Shown here: positions 28,696 to 37,144 of the stretch, in pieces
Layout of the letters: each line of letters starts with the position of its first letter
How positions within the stretch are numbered: the first letter of the stretch is position 1
Source of the DNA: an uncultured bacterium
Lineage (GTDB): Bacteria; Verrucomicrobiota; Verrucomicrobiia; Verrucomicrobiales; Akkermansiaceae
Direction of reading: 5' to 3'
Assembly (NCBI GenBank): GCA_945947905.1
Contig: CAMEZO010000005.1
Location: 1 to 45,248, forward strand
DNA length: 45,248 bases
The notes under the pieces: generated by a model
Databases searched by the model: none
Seen by the model: the letters and a program-made list of their open reading frames with translations, nothing else
What the model was told of the DNA's origin: nothing
Made by a program: the position numbers and the translations under genes

Positions 28696-28726
28696 GCCTG
28701 CCCGCTGCGGTTGCCTGCGGGCAGGC
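28696..28726 (-). other. Hairpin in exbB-exbD gap
   Basis: A perfect 10 bp stem GCCTGCCCGC/GCGGGCAGGC with an 11 nt loop in the 85 bp between the exbB stop and the first exbD start. No T run follows, so it looks like an mRNA stabilising or processing stem that could raise ExbB over ExbD. That role is inferred. Confidence 0.6.
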
Positions 28727-28753
28727 CTGTCTTATCCGGGGTGCTTACCCGGC

Positions 28754-29584
28754 TCAGGCTTCCTGACCCTCAATGAGTTCGCCCTCGCCTTCCTCACCCT
28801 CCTCGGCGTTCAAGCCCTCCGGGATACGGGCGAGCTGTGCCTCGGCGTTGATGACGTTGATGGAGGTGTTCATCATTTCGGCCACGGTGTTCACACACTC
28901 GGACTCGAGCTTCTGGGCGTGCTTCTTCAGGAAGAAGAAGGCCGGCAGAGCGATGATGGAAATGATGAGGCCCCAGAAGGTGGTAAGCAAGGCCACGGAA
29001 ATGGAACCTGCCAGCTGGCTCGGGTCGGCAGAACCGGCGGTGGCCAGGGTTTCGAAGGCGAGCACCATACCCTGAATCGTACCGAACAGACCGATGGACG
29101 GAGCAATGGCACCGATGAGGGCCAGAATGTCCACGTTGAGCATCACCGCCGGGCGCTCGTTGCCGGCAAACTCAACCACGGAGTCTTCCACGGCGTCCTT
29201 GCCCAGGTCCTCCGGACGGTTGGCGTCCACGTTCGGCAGGGAGTAAGCCACCAGACGGCCCAGGTAGGTCGGGCTCTGCGTGGCCAGCTGAATGGCGGAC
29301 TGCACACGGCACTCACCCATCAGCGAGATGAGCTGGCCGCGGAGCGCCTCCGGGCAGAACTTCTCGCGTTTCAGGCTCATGAGGCAGGTCGTGAGTAGGT
29401 AGAGACACCAGATCAGCAGCAGGACCAGCGGAATCATGGTCCAACCACCGGCAATGACCCAGGTGTCGAGCATGTTCTTGGATTTGGCGCCCCCTTCCTC
29501 TGCCATGGCAGGAGCGAGAGCTGCAAATGCGATCATACCGCAGGTGAGAGAGCGGATGCCGAAGCGTGTGAGTGTCGTTTTCAT
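28754..29584 (-). CDS. exbB: MotA/TolQ/ExbB proton channel family protein
   Basis: 276 residues: signal peptide or first hydrophobic segment (MKTTLTRFGIRSLTCGMIAFAALAPAMA), a helix (GGWTMIPLVLLLIWCLYLLTTCLM), a cytoplasmic region, then the two signature helices LALIGAIAPSIGLFGTIQGMVLAFETL and ISVALLTTFWGLIISIIALPAFFFL. The C-terminus is very acidic. ExbB pentamers enclose ExbD and conduct protons. A cleavable N-terminal segment before the first helix is seen in many ExbB paralogues that serve non-TonB partners. First gene of the unit, with a promoter at 29625-29653. Confidence 0.93.
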   Translation of the reverse strand: MKTTLTRFGIRSLTCGMIAFAALAPAMAEEGGAKSKNMLDTWVIAGGWTMIPLVLLLIWCLYLLTTCLMSLKREKFCPEALRGQLISLMGECRVQSAIQLATQSPTYLGRLVAYSLPNVDANRPEDLGKDAVEDSVVEFAGNERPAVMLNVDILALIGAIAPSIGLFGTIQGMVLAFETLATAGSADPSQLAGSISVALLTTFWGLIISIIALPAFFFLKKHAQKLESECVNTVAEMMNTSINVINAEAQLARIPEGLNAEEGEEGEGELIEGQEA

Positions 29585-29624
29585 ATCTGTCTGAATAAGT
29601 GCTGTTTGCAGAATTGACAGCTCT

Positions 29625-29653
29625 TATTTAAGCACATTCTGCCCGTTTGGCAA
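29625..29653 (-). promoter_or_regulatory. Promoter of exbB operon
   Basis: -35 TTGCCA (29648-29653), 17 bp, -10 TAAATA (29625-29630), leaving a leader of about 35 nt before the exbB ATG; no Shine-Dalgarno in it. Confidence 0.6.
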
Positions 29654-29726
29654 GCAAGAAGTTCATTTTCCCGCAAAAAAAATGCAAACGGCCCCATTCC
29701 CGGCCCCTTTGCGGGGGCTTTTGGAC

Positions 29727-29755
29727 TTGCAGGAAGGGCTCCGCGGTGGTATAGT
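29727..29755 (+). promoter_or_regulatory. pdxH promoter, predicted leaderless
   Basis: -35 TTGCAG (29727-29732), 17 bp, -10 TATAGT (29750-29755), then 6 nt and the ATG at 29762. The expected start point is the A of the ATG. Confidence 0.65.
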
Positions 29756-29761
29756 GCGGAC

Positions 29762-30400
29762 ATGGATTTATCTGCCTTTCGCGAAGAATACCTCAAGGAG
29801 ACGCTGCACCGCCGGGACTTGGCGGCCTCGCCTTTCGAGCAGTTCGATGTGTGGTTCCGCCAAGCCCTCAAGAGCGGCATTGCCGAGCCGAATGCCATGA
29901 GCTTGGCTACGTGCACGCCGGGGGGCTTGCCCTCTCTGCGCACGGTGCTGCTCAAGTACTACGATGAGCGCGGCTATGTCTTTTTTACGAATTACACGAG
30001 CCGCAAGGCGCAGGAGATGACGGCCAATCCGGAGGTGTGCATGCTGCTGCCCTGGGTGGTGCTGGAGCGGCAGATCATTGTCTACGGGCGGGTGGAGAAG
30101 ATCTCGCGCACGGAGACGCTGAAGTATTTCCTTACGCGCCCGCGCGAGTCACAGCTCGGGGCTTGGGTATCTCACCAAAGTCAAGTGGTGTCCACGCGTA
30201 AGCTCTTGATGATGAAGCTGCAGGAGCTTAAGCGCAAGTTTGCGGAGGGGCAGGTGCCGCTGCCGGATTTCTGGGGTGGCTTCCGCATCGTGCCGCACCA
30301 CATGGAGTTCTGGCAGGGCGGCCCGGGTCGCGTGCACGATCGCTTTATGTACACGCTGATGGCGGATGGCAGTTGGAGCATCGAGCGGCTGCAACCCTAA
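29762..30400 (+). CDS. pdxH: Pyridoxamine 5'-phosphate oxidase
   Basis: FMN enzyme that oxidises pyridoxine or pyridoxamine 5'-phosphate to pyridoxal 5'-phosphate. 212 residues, standard. Sequence landmarks: EPNAMSLATCTPGGLPSLRTVLLKYYDERGYVFFTNYTSRKAQEM (FMN-binding), ERQIIVYGRVEKIS, TRPRESQLGAWVSHQSQVV, VPLPDFWGGFRIVPHHMEFWQGGPGRVHDRFMY and the C-terminal W-x-x-x-R-L-x-P. The leaderless promoter supports the start. Its stop overlaps the stop of the convergent iron-sulfur gene by 4 bp. Confidence 0.98.
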   Translation: MDLSAFREEYLKETLHRRDLAASPFEQFDVWFRQALKSGIAEPNAMSLATCTPGGLPSLRTVLLKYYDERGYVFFTNYTSRKAQEMTANPEVCMLLPWVVLERQIIVYGRVEKISRTETLKYFLTRPRESQLGAWVSHQSQVVSTRKLLMMKLQELKRKFAEGQVPLPDFWGGFRIVPHHMEFWQGGPGRVHDRFMYTLMADGSWSIERLQP

Positions 30401-32286
30401 TCTGCCGGGGACAGGTAGTAGACGCGGGGCTCTGTGCCGGGGACGTCGAAGGCGTCGGTGACCCCCGGGGTGGGGGGAATGCGGGTGAGGTCCACCAAGC
30501 GGATGGCTCCGGCGGGGCAGGCTTGAGCGCAGGCGGTGGTCGGGGTGCTTCCGTCGGTCTTGGCGGCGTTGATGCGCTGCACGCAGAGGGTGCATTTTTC
30601 CATCACGCCGCGCGGGCGCACGGTCACGCGCGGGTTGGCGGGCAGGGGTAGCTGCTCTCGTGCGCGTTCGCTGTAGTCGAAGAAGTTGAAGGTGCGTGCG
30701 CCGTAAGGGCAGGCGGCGGCGCAGTAGCGGGTGCCCATGCAGCGGGGGTACACCATCGCATTCAGTCCTTCCGGGGTGCGTACCGTGGCGTTCACGGGGC
30801 AGGCGGCTTCGCAGGGGGCGTTGGCACACTGTCGGCACAGGGTAGGGACGATGATGCTGCCGTAGCGGCGCAGGCGCAGCCATTGCAGGTCGCGGTCGGC
30901 TTTCTGCTGCTCGGAGCCCACGGTGGGGATGTTGTTTTCCGCGCGGCAGGCGATGGTGCAGGCGTTGCAGCCGCAGCAGCGGGAGAGGTCGATGAGCAGG
31001 CTCCACTGCGGGCCGGGGCCGGGGAGAGGGTGCAGCGTGGTGCGGGTCAGGCGTCGGGCGGGGTAGCTCTCCTGCCGGGGGAGGCTGTCCGGGGCCGGGG
31101 TAGGGGCGAAGGGGTGCCGGCCCTGCACGCTCACGGGGCCGCCGGCCGTACCGGTTAGGGGGTCATAGGCTTCTCGCAACCAAGGGTTGTGGGCGTTGCG
31201 GCCGTCGGCGAACAGGGGGTGGAAGTAGCGGTCGGTGCTGCGGGGGCAGGGGAGTTCGGGGAGGGGGGCTCCTTCGGTCAGGCCGCGGCGCAGGAGGCTT
31301 TCGGTGTCGGGGTAGAGTTCAATCAGGGCGCGGTGTGCGGGGCTGTCGCCGGTGTTCGGGTGCAGATCGCTGCCGTGCAGCAGGGCTTCCAATACCTCGG
31401 CTTCCGAAACAGCGGGGCGCAGGGGCAGGGTGACGGGTTGGCGCAGGCAGATGTGGCCGTAGGCGTCGGCCTCCGCTCCCCATTCTTCTAAAAAGTGGGT
31501 GGAGGGCACGGTGTAGGTGCTCAGTTCGGCGGTTCGGTCGCGGTGCAGGCAGAAGCGGTAGGTTTCCGCAGAGCTGAGCTGCAGGGCCTCGGCGAAGTCG
31601 GGTGATTGCGCGGCGGCATCCGCGGGGGTGAAGATGAAGAGGGCTTCCAGCTCGGCCAGGTCGCGGGTCAGTTCCTCGAGGCTGCCGAAGCCGTGGGCAA
31701 AGCGTCGGGCCTCACCCAGGGAAAGGCGGCGGGCGGTGTTCAGGGGCTCGGGGGCGGGGCAGTCGCCGTACTCGGCCAAGGGGTCGTAGGCGTACATCCG
31801 TGCCCCGGGGGCAAGCTGTCGGAGCTGTTCGACCTGCCGTGTTCGCAGGGGGGAGTAGCCTTCGGGGAAGAGGAAGCCGCCGCGCCGCCCGCTCCGCAGG
31901 CCGTCCGCCCAGGCGCGGATGCCGCCCGCTATGCCGGCCGCGGGGTAGGGCTTTCCGCAGAAGGTGGGCTCGGCCTCGCGCGCGGGGTCATACAGGTCTG
32001 TGATGCCGGCCTGCACATGTGCCGGAAGCCCCGTCTGCCCCGCATGCGGATTCGGCTCAAGCCGTATCGGTACCCCGGCGCTGCACACTGCCAGCAGCGG
32101 GTACGCCCCGCGCGGCCACGGCATACAGGTAGCAAAGGCCGTCAGCTCTCCCGCCCGCATCCACTCCGGACACCCCTCGGGCTCAATCGCGTACACCTGC
32201 GCCCGCCGACACGACGCTACCGCCCCCAGAGCCAACAGCCCCAGGCCCTTCAGAAAATCCCGTCGCGTCATCCGTCCCCATTCCAT
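30397..32286 (-). CDS. Tat-exported ActB-like iron-sulfur lipoprotein (orphan)
   Basis: About 629 residues from the ATG at 32286 (ORF opens at GTG 32292; a third candidate ATG at 32271 gives MTRRDFLKGLG). N-terminal Tat motif RRDFLKG, hydrophobic core and lipobox VASC. The middle resembles a shrunken molybdopterin-oxidoreductase domain without cofactor residues (HTGDSPAHRALIELYP-like spacing). The C-terminal third binds iron-sulfur clusters: CCGCNACTIAC, CRQCANAPCEAACPVNA, CMGTRYCAAACPYGARTFNF, CTLCVQRI and CAQACPAGAI, enough for three or four cubanes. This layout matches ActB of alternative complex III and related quinol dehydrogenases, but ActB is usually near 1000 residues and no actA, actC or other partner is beside it. 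Confidence 0.8.
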   Translation of the reverse strand: MEWGRMTRRDFLKGLGLLALGAVASCRRAQVYAIEPEGCPEWMRAGELTAFATCMPWPRGAYPLLAVCSAGVPIRLEPNPHAGQTGLPAHVQAGITDLYDPAREAEPTFCGKPYPAAGIAGGIRAWADGLRSGRRGGFLFPEGYSPLRTRQVEQLRQLAPGARMYAYDPLAEYGDCPAPEPLNTARRLSLGEARRFAHGFGSLEELTRDLAELEALFIFTPADAAAQSPDFAEALQLSSAETYRFCLHRDRTAELSTYTVPSTHFLEEWGAEADAYGHICLRQPVTLPLRPAVSEAEVLEALLHGSDLHPNTGDSPAHRALIELYPDTESLLRRGLTEGAPLPELPCPRSTDRYFHPLFADGRNAHNPWLREAYDPLTGTAGGPVSVQGRHPFAPTPAPDSLPRQESYPARRLTRTTLHPLPGPGPQWSLLIDLSRCCGCNACTIACRAENNIPTVGSEQQKADRDLQWLRLRRYGSIIVPTLCRQCANAPCEAACPVNATVRTPEGLNAMVYPRCMGTRYCAAACPYGARTFNFFDYSERAREQLPLPANPRVTVRPRGVMEKCTLCVQRINAAKTDGSTPTTACAQACPAGAIRLVDLTRIPPTPGVTDAFDVPGTEPRVYYLSPAD

Positions 32287-32294
32287 GCCCACCC

Positions 32295-32323
32295 ATCATA
32301 CCACCTTTACGCCCCCGCTGCAA
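32295..32323 (-). promoter_or_regulatory. Promoter of iron-sulfur protein gene, near-leaderless
   Basis: -35 TTGCAG (32318-32323), 17 bp, -10 TATGAT (32295-32300), then 8 nt and the ATG at 32286, which this geometry favours as the start. Confidence 0.6.
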
Positions 32324-32354
32324 GCTGCTTTTCCTCCACATTTCAGCCATTTTC

Positions 32355-33776
32355 TCACTCCGCGAGCTTTGCGAGGGCGTCGGCGACGGCGGAGGCGGGG
32401 GTGATGGGGGAGGCGAGGGATTCGGCGGCGAGGCCGCAGAGGTAGGCTGCGAGGGCGGCGGCTCGGAGGGGATGCAGGCCGCGGGCGGCGAGGGCGGCGA
32501 TGGTGCCGGAGAGGACATCGCCTTGGCCTCCGTTGGCCATGAAGGGGCCGCCGGTGGAGTTGTAGAAGAGTTGCAGGCGGTCGGCGATGACGGTGCGGCA
32601 GCCCTTGAGGAGGAGGGTGCAGTCGTGCCGGTCGAGGAAGCGTTGCACTGTCTCAAGGCGCGTCGCGGTGGGGCGGGGATCCAGGCGGCGCATCTCCCCG
32701 GGGTGCGGGGTGAGGATGAAGTTCGGCGGGAAGTCCCAAGCTTCCTCGGCGGCGAGGTTCAGGCCGTCCGCATCGAGCACGACGGCGCGGGGAAAATCGG
32801 CGGCGAGCTTGCGCAGGGCCGTGCGCTCGCGGGGCGGCAGGCTGCCCAAGCCCGGGCCGATGACCAGCGCATCGGCCTGCGGCTCTGCGATCTCGGCGTA
32901 GGATGCCACGGGGCGCACCATCACCTCCGGCGGCATGCGAACCGCCAGCAGCGGGTAGGCCTCCGGCAGGGCGTAGGCCGCCACCAGACCGGCCCCCGCA
33001 TGCACCGCCGCCCGCGCGCAGAGCTCCGCTGCGCCGAGCATCCCGATGCTGCCCGCCACAATGGCCACGCGCCCCCGGCGGTTCTTGAAGCAGGAATACG
33101 GCGAGCGCGGAAGCCAGCCCTCCACCTCCGCCGCATCTAACACACGGTGGGGTGAACACGGCTCGATGGCGACCTCCGGCAGCGGAATGCAGAGCAGACG
33201 TCCCACGGCATCCTGCGCGGCATCCGCCAGCATCCCGGGCTTCACGCAACCAATGGCCGCCGTGGCATCCGCCAGCACCACTTCGCCCTCCGTGAAGATA
33301 CCCGACTCGGCATCCAGCCCTGTCGGTATATCCACCGCCAGCAGGCAGGACCCCGGCGAGGCCGACCGCAGCGCGTTCATCTCGCGCACGGCCTCCGCGT
33401 ACTCAGCCCGCAGCCGCCCGTGAGCCCCGCTGCCCAACAAACCATCCAACAGAAGAAGCCGCGTGCCCGGCGCCGGAAGCTCCGTCGAGTACCCCGGGAG
33501 GGCCTCCAGCTGCCGCTGCGACTCCGCCGACAGCCCGCCCCCGACGGCCCGCAGAACCACCGGCAGACCCAGCCGAGCGGCCAGCCCGATGGCATCCCCC
33601 GCGTTGTTACCTCGCCCCGCATACACCACCACGGCCTCCGGCTGCAACGCCCGCACGAAAGGATGTCGCGCCAGCCGCTCCACCACGGCATCCATGAGCG
33701 CCGACGAGCTCGTGAGCCCGGCCGCGAAAGCCGCCTGCTCCGCCGCGCGCACCGTTTGGGCAGAGGCTATTTGCAT
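32355..33776 (-). CDS. nnr: Bifunctional NAD(P)H-hydrate epimerase / ADP-dependent dehydratase
   Basis: Repairs damaged NAD(P)HX. 473 residues with both domains fused, as in E. coli YjeF. N-terminal epimerase: AEQAAFAAGLTSSSALMDAV and VVYAGRGNNAGDAIGLAARLGLPV, then VDIPTGLDAESG. C-terminal ribokinase-like dehydratase: KNRRGRVAIVAGSIGMLGAAELCARAAVHAGAGLV, LVIGPGLGSLP, FILTPHPGEMRRL and the catalytic NGGQGDVLSGTIAALAARG. Its start overlaps the end of the upstream CPA2 antiporter gene by 10 bp, so translation is likely coupled. The epimerase motif reads GNNAGD where GNNGGD is usual, a mild variant. Confidence 0.95.
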   Translation of the reverse strand: MQIASAQTVRAAEQAAFAAGLTSSSALMDAVVERLARHPFVRALQPEAVVVYAGRGNNAGDAIGLAARLGLPVVLRAVGGGLSAESQRQLEALPGYSTELPAPGTRLLLLDGLLGSGAHGRLRAEYAEAVREMNALRSASPGSCLLAVDIPTGLDAESGIFTEGEVVLADATAAIGCVKPGMLADAAQDAVGRLLCIPLPEVAIEPCSPHRVLDAAEVEGWLPRSPYSCFKNRRGRVAIVAGSIGMLGAAELCARAAVHAGAGLVAAYALPEAYPLLAVRMPPEVMVRPVASYAEIAEPQADALVIGPGLGSLPPRERTALRKLAADFPRAVVLDADGLNLAAEEAWDFPPNFILTPHPGEMRRLDPRPTATRLETVQRFLDRHDCTLLLKGCRTVIADRLQLFYNSTGGPFMANGGQGDVLSGTIAALAARGLHPLRAAALAAYLCGLAAESLASPITPASAVADALAKLAE

Positions 33777-35449
33777 GGCACGGCTCGCAAAAGTTTCTTC
33801 GCCTCGCGGTGCTCCTGCATCACCTGCTCCTCCGTAGCACCGAACCCGCGCAGCAGGTGGTCGTTCATGGAAAGAGCCACCTCTTCCTCGCCCGAGAAGA
33901 CCGCCGCAGCCCCGCCCTGCTCCATGAGGCGAGCGTTGCGGATATACTGCGTCTGCGCCACCACGCGGATCTCCGGGTTCAGTCCGCGCGCGGCGGAGGC
34001 AATCGCCTCGGCCGGCGCGGCGGAGGTCGAGATGATGATGGCCTTCGCCTGCTCACAGCCCGCCATGCGCAGGATGGAACGCACCCGAGCATCGCCGTGC
34101 AGGGCCGGGATACCCTCCTTCGCCAAGCGGGTGACCGTGTTGATATTCATCTCCAGCACCAGCACATCCATATCATGCGCGCGGAGAATGCGCGTCAGCA
34201 GCTCCCCGCAGGGGCCGTAGCCCACCACGATGATGCGATAGCGGTCATCCGTGGGCGGTGCCGGTGCCGCCGAGGGGTCGATGGCTACCCCCACACCGCG
34301 TCCCTCCAATTTGTCCACCATCGGCGGCACCAAGCGGTAGAGCATCGCATTCAGTGTGATGGAAATGATGGCCACACCCGTGATGACATTGCAGGCGTAG
34401 TCCGGCAGCAGGTCATATTTGGAAGCCGCCAGTGAGGCGAGGATGAAGGAAAATTCACCGATCTGGCTGAAGGACGCCGACACGAGCACCCCGAGGCGGA
34501 AAGGTTTGCGCAGCAGGCGGATGCTCAGGTAGGCAATAAGCGGCTTGAGCAGCATGGTGAAGCCCAGAATAGCCAGTGCCAGTTGCCAGTGATCCAGCAG
34601 CCCCTGCAGGTTGAATCCCATGCCGACCGACACGAAGAAAAGCACCGCGAAGGCATCGCGCATCGGCAAGGCCTCGCTCGCCGCGCGGGCCGCAAAGCGG
34701 CTCTGCCCCAGCACCATGCCGGAGAGGAAGGCCCCGAACTCCATGGATGCCCCGAACACATGCGCGGAGAGCCCCGCAATGCCGATGGCAAACACCAGCA
34801 CCGCCAGCGTGAAGAGCTCGCCGGACGCACTGCCGGAGAGGTAGGTGAGCACCTTCTTGATGACGTATTTGCCCAGGTAGGCCACGCAGAAAATGAGCGC
34901 GAGCAGCTTCACCGACATCCAGAACATGGCCTCCCACAGTGAGCCTCCGCGCACCAGGGCGGGCAGCAACACCAGCAGCACGATGGTCGCTATGTCCTCC
35001 ACCACCAGCCAGCCCAGCGCCGTGTGCCCCACGGGGGTTTGCAGAATGCGGTTATCTTCCAACACACGGGTGAGCACCACCGTGCTGGAGACGCTGAGGC
35101 AGGCGCCGAACATGGCCGCGCACTCCCAGGAGCAGCCGGTGAGGGCGTAGAAAATCGCCCCCGCCAGCAGGGTTCGCAGGACCATGTTGATGATGCTGCC
35201 CGGCACGGCTACCTGACGCACGGCCAATAGATCCTTGAAGTGGAATTGCAGCCCCACACCGAAGAGCAGCAGAACGATGCCGAGGTCCGAGAAGCCGTGC
35301 ACCGTCTCGCCGTCCATGCCGCCGGTGCCCAGGGCCGCCGCCGCGATGCCGGCAAACAGGTAGCCCACCAGCGGAGAGAGACTGAGTTTTTGCGCGATAA
35401 TGCCGAACAGCAGTGCCAGTGCCAGGCCTATCATGAGAGTGAATATCAT
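33767..35449 (-). CDS. CPA2 cation:proton antiporter with TrkA-N domain (copy A)
   Basis: 560 residues. About 12-13 N-terminal helices (Na_H_Exchanger fold, beginning MIFTLMIGLALALLFGIIAQKLSLSPLVGYLFAG and with FGVGLQFHFKDLL), then a cytosolic nucleotide-binding TrkA-N domain from about residue 418 (YRIIVVGYGPCGELLTRILRAHDMDVLVLEMN, HGDARVRSILRMAGCEQAKAIIIST). This matches KefB/KefC/YbaL-type potassium-proton antiporters; the nucleotide-sensing domain links transport to redox state. It is 27 bp downstream of a close paralogue and overlaps nnr. The glutathione-binding residues of true KefC are not obvious, so YbaL-like is the safer call. Confidence 0.9.
   Translation of the reverse strand: MIFTLMIGLALALLFGIIAQKLSLSPLVGYLFAGIAAAALGTGGMDGETVHGFSDLGIVLLLFGVGLQFHFKDLLAVRQVAVPGSIINMVLRTLLAGAIFYALTGCSWECAAMFGACLSVSSTVVLTRVLEDNRILQTPVGHTALGWLVVEDIATIVLLVLLPALVRGGSLWEAMFWMSVKLLALIFCVAYLGKYVIKKVLTYLSGSASGELFTLAVLVFAIGIAGLSAHVFGASMEFGAFLSGMVLGQSRFAARAASEALPMRDAFAVLFFVSVGMGFNLQGLLDHWQLALAILGFTMLLKPLIAYLSIRLLRKPFRLGVLVSASFSQIGEFSFILASLAASKYDLLPDYACNVITGVAIISITLNAMLYRLVPPMVDKLEGRGVGVAIDPSAAPAPPTDDRYRIIVVGYGPCGELLTRILRAHDMDVLVLEMNINTVTRLAKEGIPALHGDARVRSILRMAGCEQAKAIIISTSAAPAEAIASAARGLNPEIRVVAQTQYIRNARLMEQGGAAAVFSGEEEVALSMNDHLLRGFGATEEQVMQEHREAKKLLRAVPCK
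34617..34750. repeat. Near-identical tract shared by the two CPA2 genes (copy in A)
   Basis: This tract matches 36312-36442 with only a handful of changes, mostly third-position, although the flanking parts of the two genes differ much more. It looks like a gene-conversion tract between tandem paralogues. Confidence 0.75.
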
Positions 35450-35476
35450 AAGCAGAATGTTGGGTTGGGAGAGGGG

Positions 35477-37144
35477 TTACGGGGAGAGCGTTCGGCGGAG
35501 CTGGCGGCGTTCCTGCATCACCTGTTCCTCCGTGGCGCCGAGGCTGCGCAGCAGGGTCACGCCCATGGTGATGGCCGCTTCCTCCTCGCCGGAGATAACA
35601 TTGCGTGCCCCCTCACTGCGCAGCTTTCGAGCATCCCGGATGTAGTGGGTCTGGGCCAGCACCTCGATACCGGGGTTGAGGCTGCGCGCAGCGGAGGCGA
35701 TCTCCTGCGCGGGGGCGGCGGAGGAGGTGATAATGATGGCCTTGGCCTGCTCGCAGCCGGCGGCCTGCAACACGGAGCGCGAGCGCGCATCGCCGTGCAG
35801 CGCAGGGAGTCCCGCCCCGCAGAGTTTGTTGACGGTGTCGATGTTCATCTCCAGCACCACCACATCCATATCATGATCGCGCAGAATGCCGGTGAGCATC
35901 TCGCCGCAGGGACCGTAGCCCACCACGATGCTGCGGTAGCGCGAATCCTCCGGCGGCGTTACGGCGGCGGGTGCCGGTCCTTGGCCGATGCCCCGTTTCT
36001 CCAGCGCGCGGATGAGCCCCGGCAGCAGGCGGTACAGCAGCGGGTTCAGCGTGATGGAGATGATGGCCACCGCCGTGATCACATTGACGGCCGCCTTGTC
36101 CAGCAGGCCCCATTCCCCCGCCGCCAGTGCGCCCAGAATGAAGGAGAACTCACCGACCTGGCTGAAAGAGCCCGCCACCAGCACGGCCATGCGCATCGGC
36201 TTGCGCAGCAACAGCACGCTGAGCCACACCGTGAGCGGTTTGAAAATAATCGTGAAGCCCAGCATGGCCAGTACCAGCGGCAGTTGCTCCACCATGCCGT
36301 GCCAATCGAAGGACATGCCGACCGACACGAAGAAGAGCACCGCGAAGGCATCGCGCATCGGCAGGGCCTCGCTCGCCGCGCGGGCCGCAAATCGGCTCTG
36401 CCCCAGCACCATGCCGGAGAGGAAGGCCCCGAACTCCATGGACGCCCCGAATACGTGCGAGGAGAGCACCGCAATGCCCATGGCAAATACCAGCACCGCC
36501 AGCGTAAACATCTCGCCGGAGGCACTGCGCGCCAGGTGGGTGAGCACGCGGTGGATGATATACTTGCCCACGTACGCTACGCAGATGACCAGTGCCACCA
36601 GCTTCAGCACCATCCCCAGCAGAGCCATGCCCACACTGCCGCCGCTCACCAGAGCAGGCAGCAGCACCAGCAGCACAATGGTGAAGATGTCCTCCACCAC
36701 CAACCAGCCCAGCGCGGTGTGGCCGGAGGGGGTATGCAGCACGCGGTTATCTTCCAGCACGCGGGTGAGCACCACCGTGCTCGCTACGCTGAAACACACG
36801 CCGAACATGGACGCTGCCGCCCATCCGCAGCCGGTGAAGGCGTAGAAAATCGCCCCGCCTGCCACGGTATGCAGCAGCATGTTAAACACCGACCCCGGCA
36901 GGGCCACGCGCTGCACGGCCAGCAGGTCCTTGAAATGAAAATGCAAGCCCACACCGAAGAGTAGCAGCACGATGCCTACGTGCGAGAACTCCTCCACCGT
37001 GTGGTTATCTACGCTGCTCACCTGCGGCGACCCCGCTATCACCCCCGCCAGCAGGTAGCCCACCAAGGGGGAGAGATGCAGTTTCTGCGCTGCCATACCC
37101 AGCAGCAGCGCCAACGCCAAGCCGATGACCAGTGATTCGATCAT
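35477..37144 (-). CDS. CPA2 cation:proton antiporter with TrkA-N domain (copy B)
   Basis: 555 residues with the same layout as copy A: membrane part (MIESLVIGLALALLLGMAAQKLHLSPLVGYLLAG, FGVGLHFHFKDLL) and TrkA-N domain (YRSIVVGYGPCGEMLTGILRDHDMDVVVLEMNIDTVNKL). A stretch of over 40 residues (SMEFGAFLSGMVLGQSRFAAR...VLFFVSVGM) is identical to copy A and nearly identical in DNA. Its ATG overlaps the stop of the upstream methyltransferase gene (4 bp), so it is translationally coupled. The two copies may form a heterodimer or have different ion or pH set points; this is inference. Confidence 0.9.
   Translation of the reverse strand: MIESLVIGLALALLLGMAAQKLHLSPLVGYLLAGVIAGSPQVSSVDNHTVEEFSHVGIVLLLFGVGLHFHFKDLLAVQRVALPGSVFNMLLHTVAGGAIFYAFTGCGWAAASMFGVCFSVASTVVLTRVLEDNRVLHTPSGHTALGWLVVEDIFTIVLLVLLPALVSGGSVGMALLGMVLKLVALVICVAYVGKYIIHRVLTHLARSASGEMFTLAVLVFAMGIAVLSSHVFGASMEFGAFLSGMVLGQSRFAARAASEALPMRDAFAVLFFVSVGMSFDWHGMVEQLPLVLAMLGFTIIFKPLTVWLSVLLLRKPMRMAVLVAGSFSQVGEFSFILGALAAGEWGLLDKAAVNVITAVAIISITLNPLLYRLLPGLIRALEKRGIGQGPAPAAVTPPEDSRYRSIVVGYGPCGEMLTGILRDHDMDVVVLEMNIDTVNKLCGAGLPALHGDARSRSVLQAAGCEQAKAIIITSSAAPAQEIASAARSLNPGIEVLAQTHYIRDARKLRSEGARNVISGEEEAAITMGVTLLRSLGATEEQVMQERRQLRRTLSP
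36312..36442. repeat. Near-identical tract shared by the two CPA2 genes (copy in B)
   Basis: Partner of the tract at 34617-34750, in direct orientation about 1.69 kb away; see that entry. Confidence 0.75.

Noticed and set aside
35240-36964. 574-codon plus-strand ORF over both CPA2 genes
   Set aside because: Antisense shadow; both CPA2 frames have full transmembrane and TrkA-N motifs.
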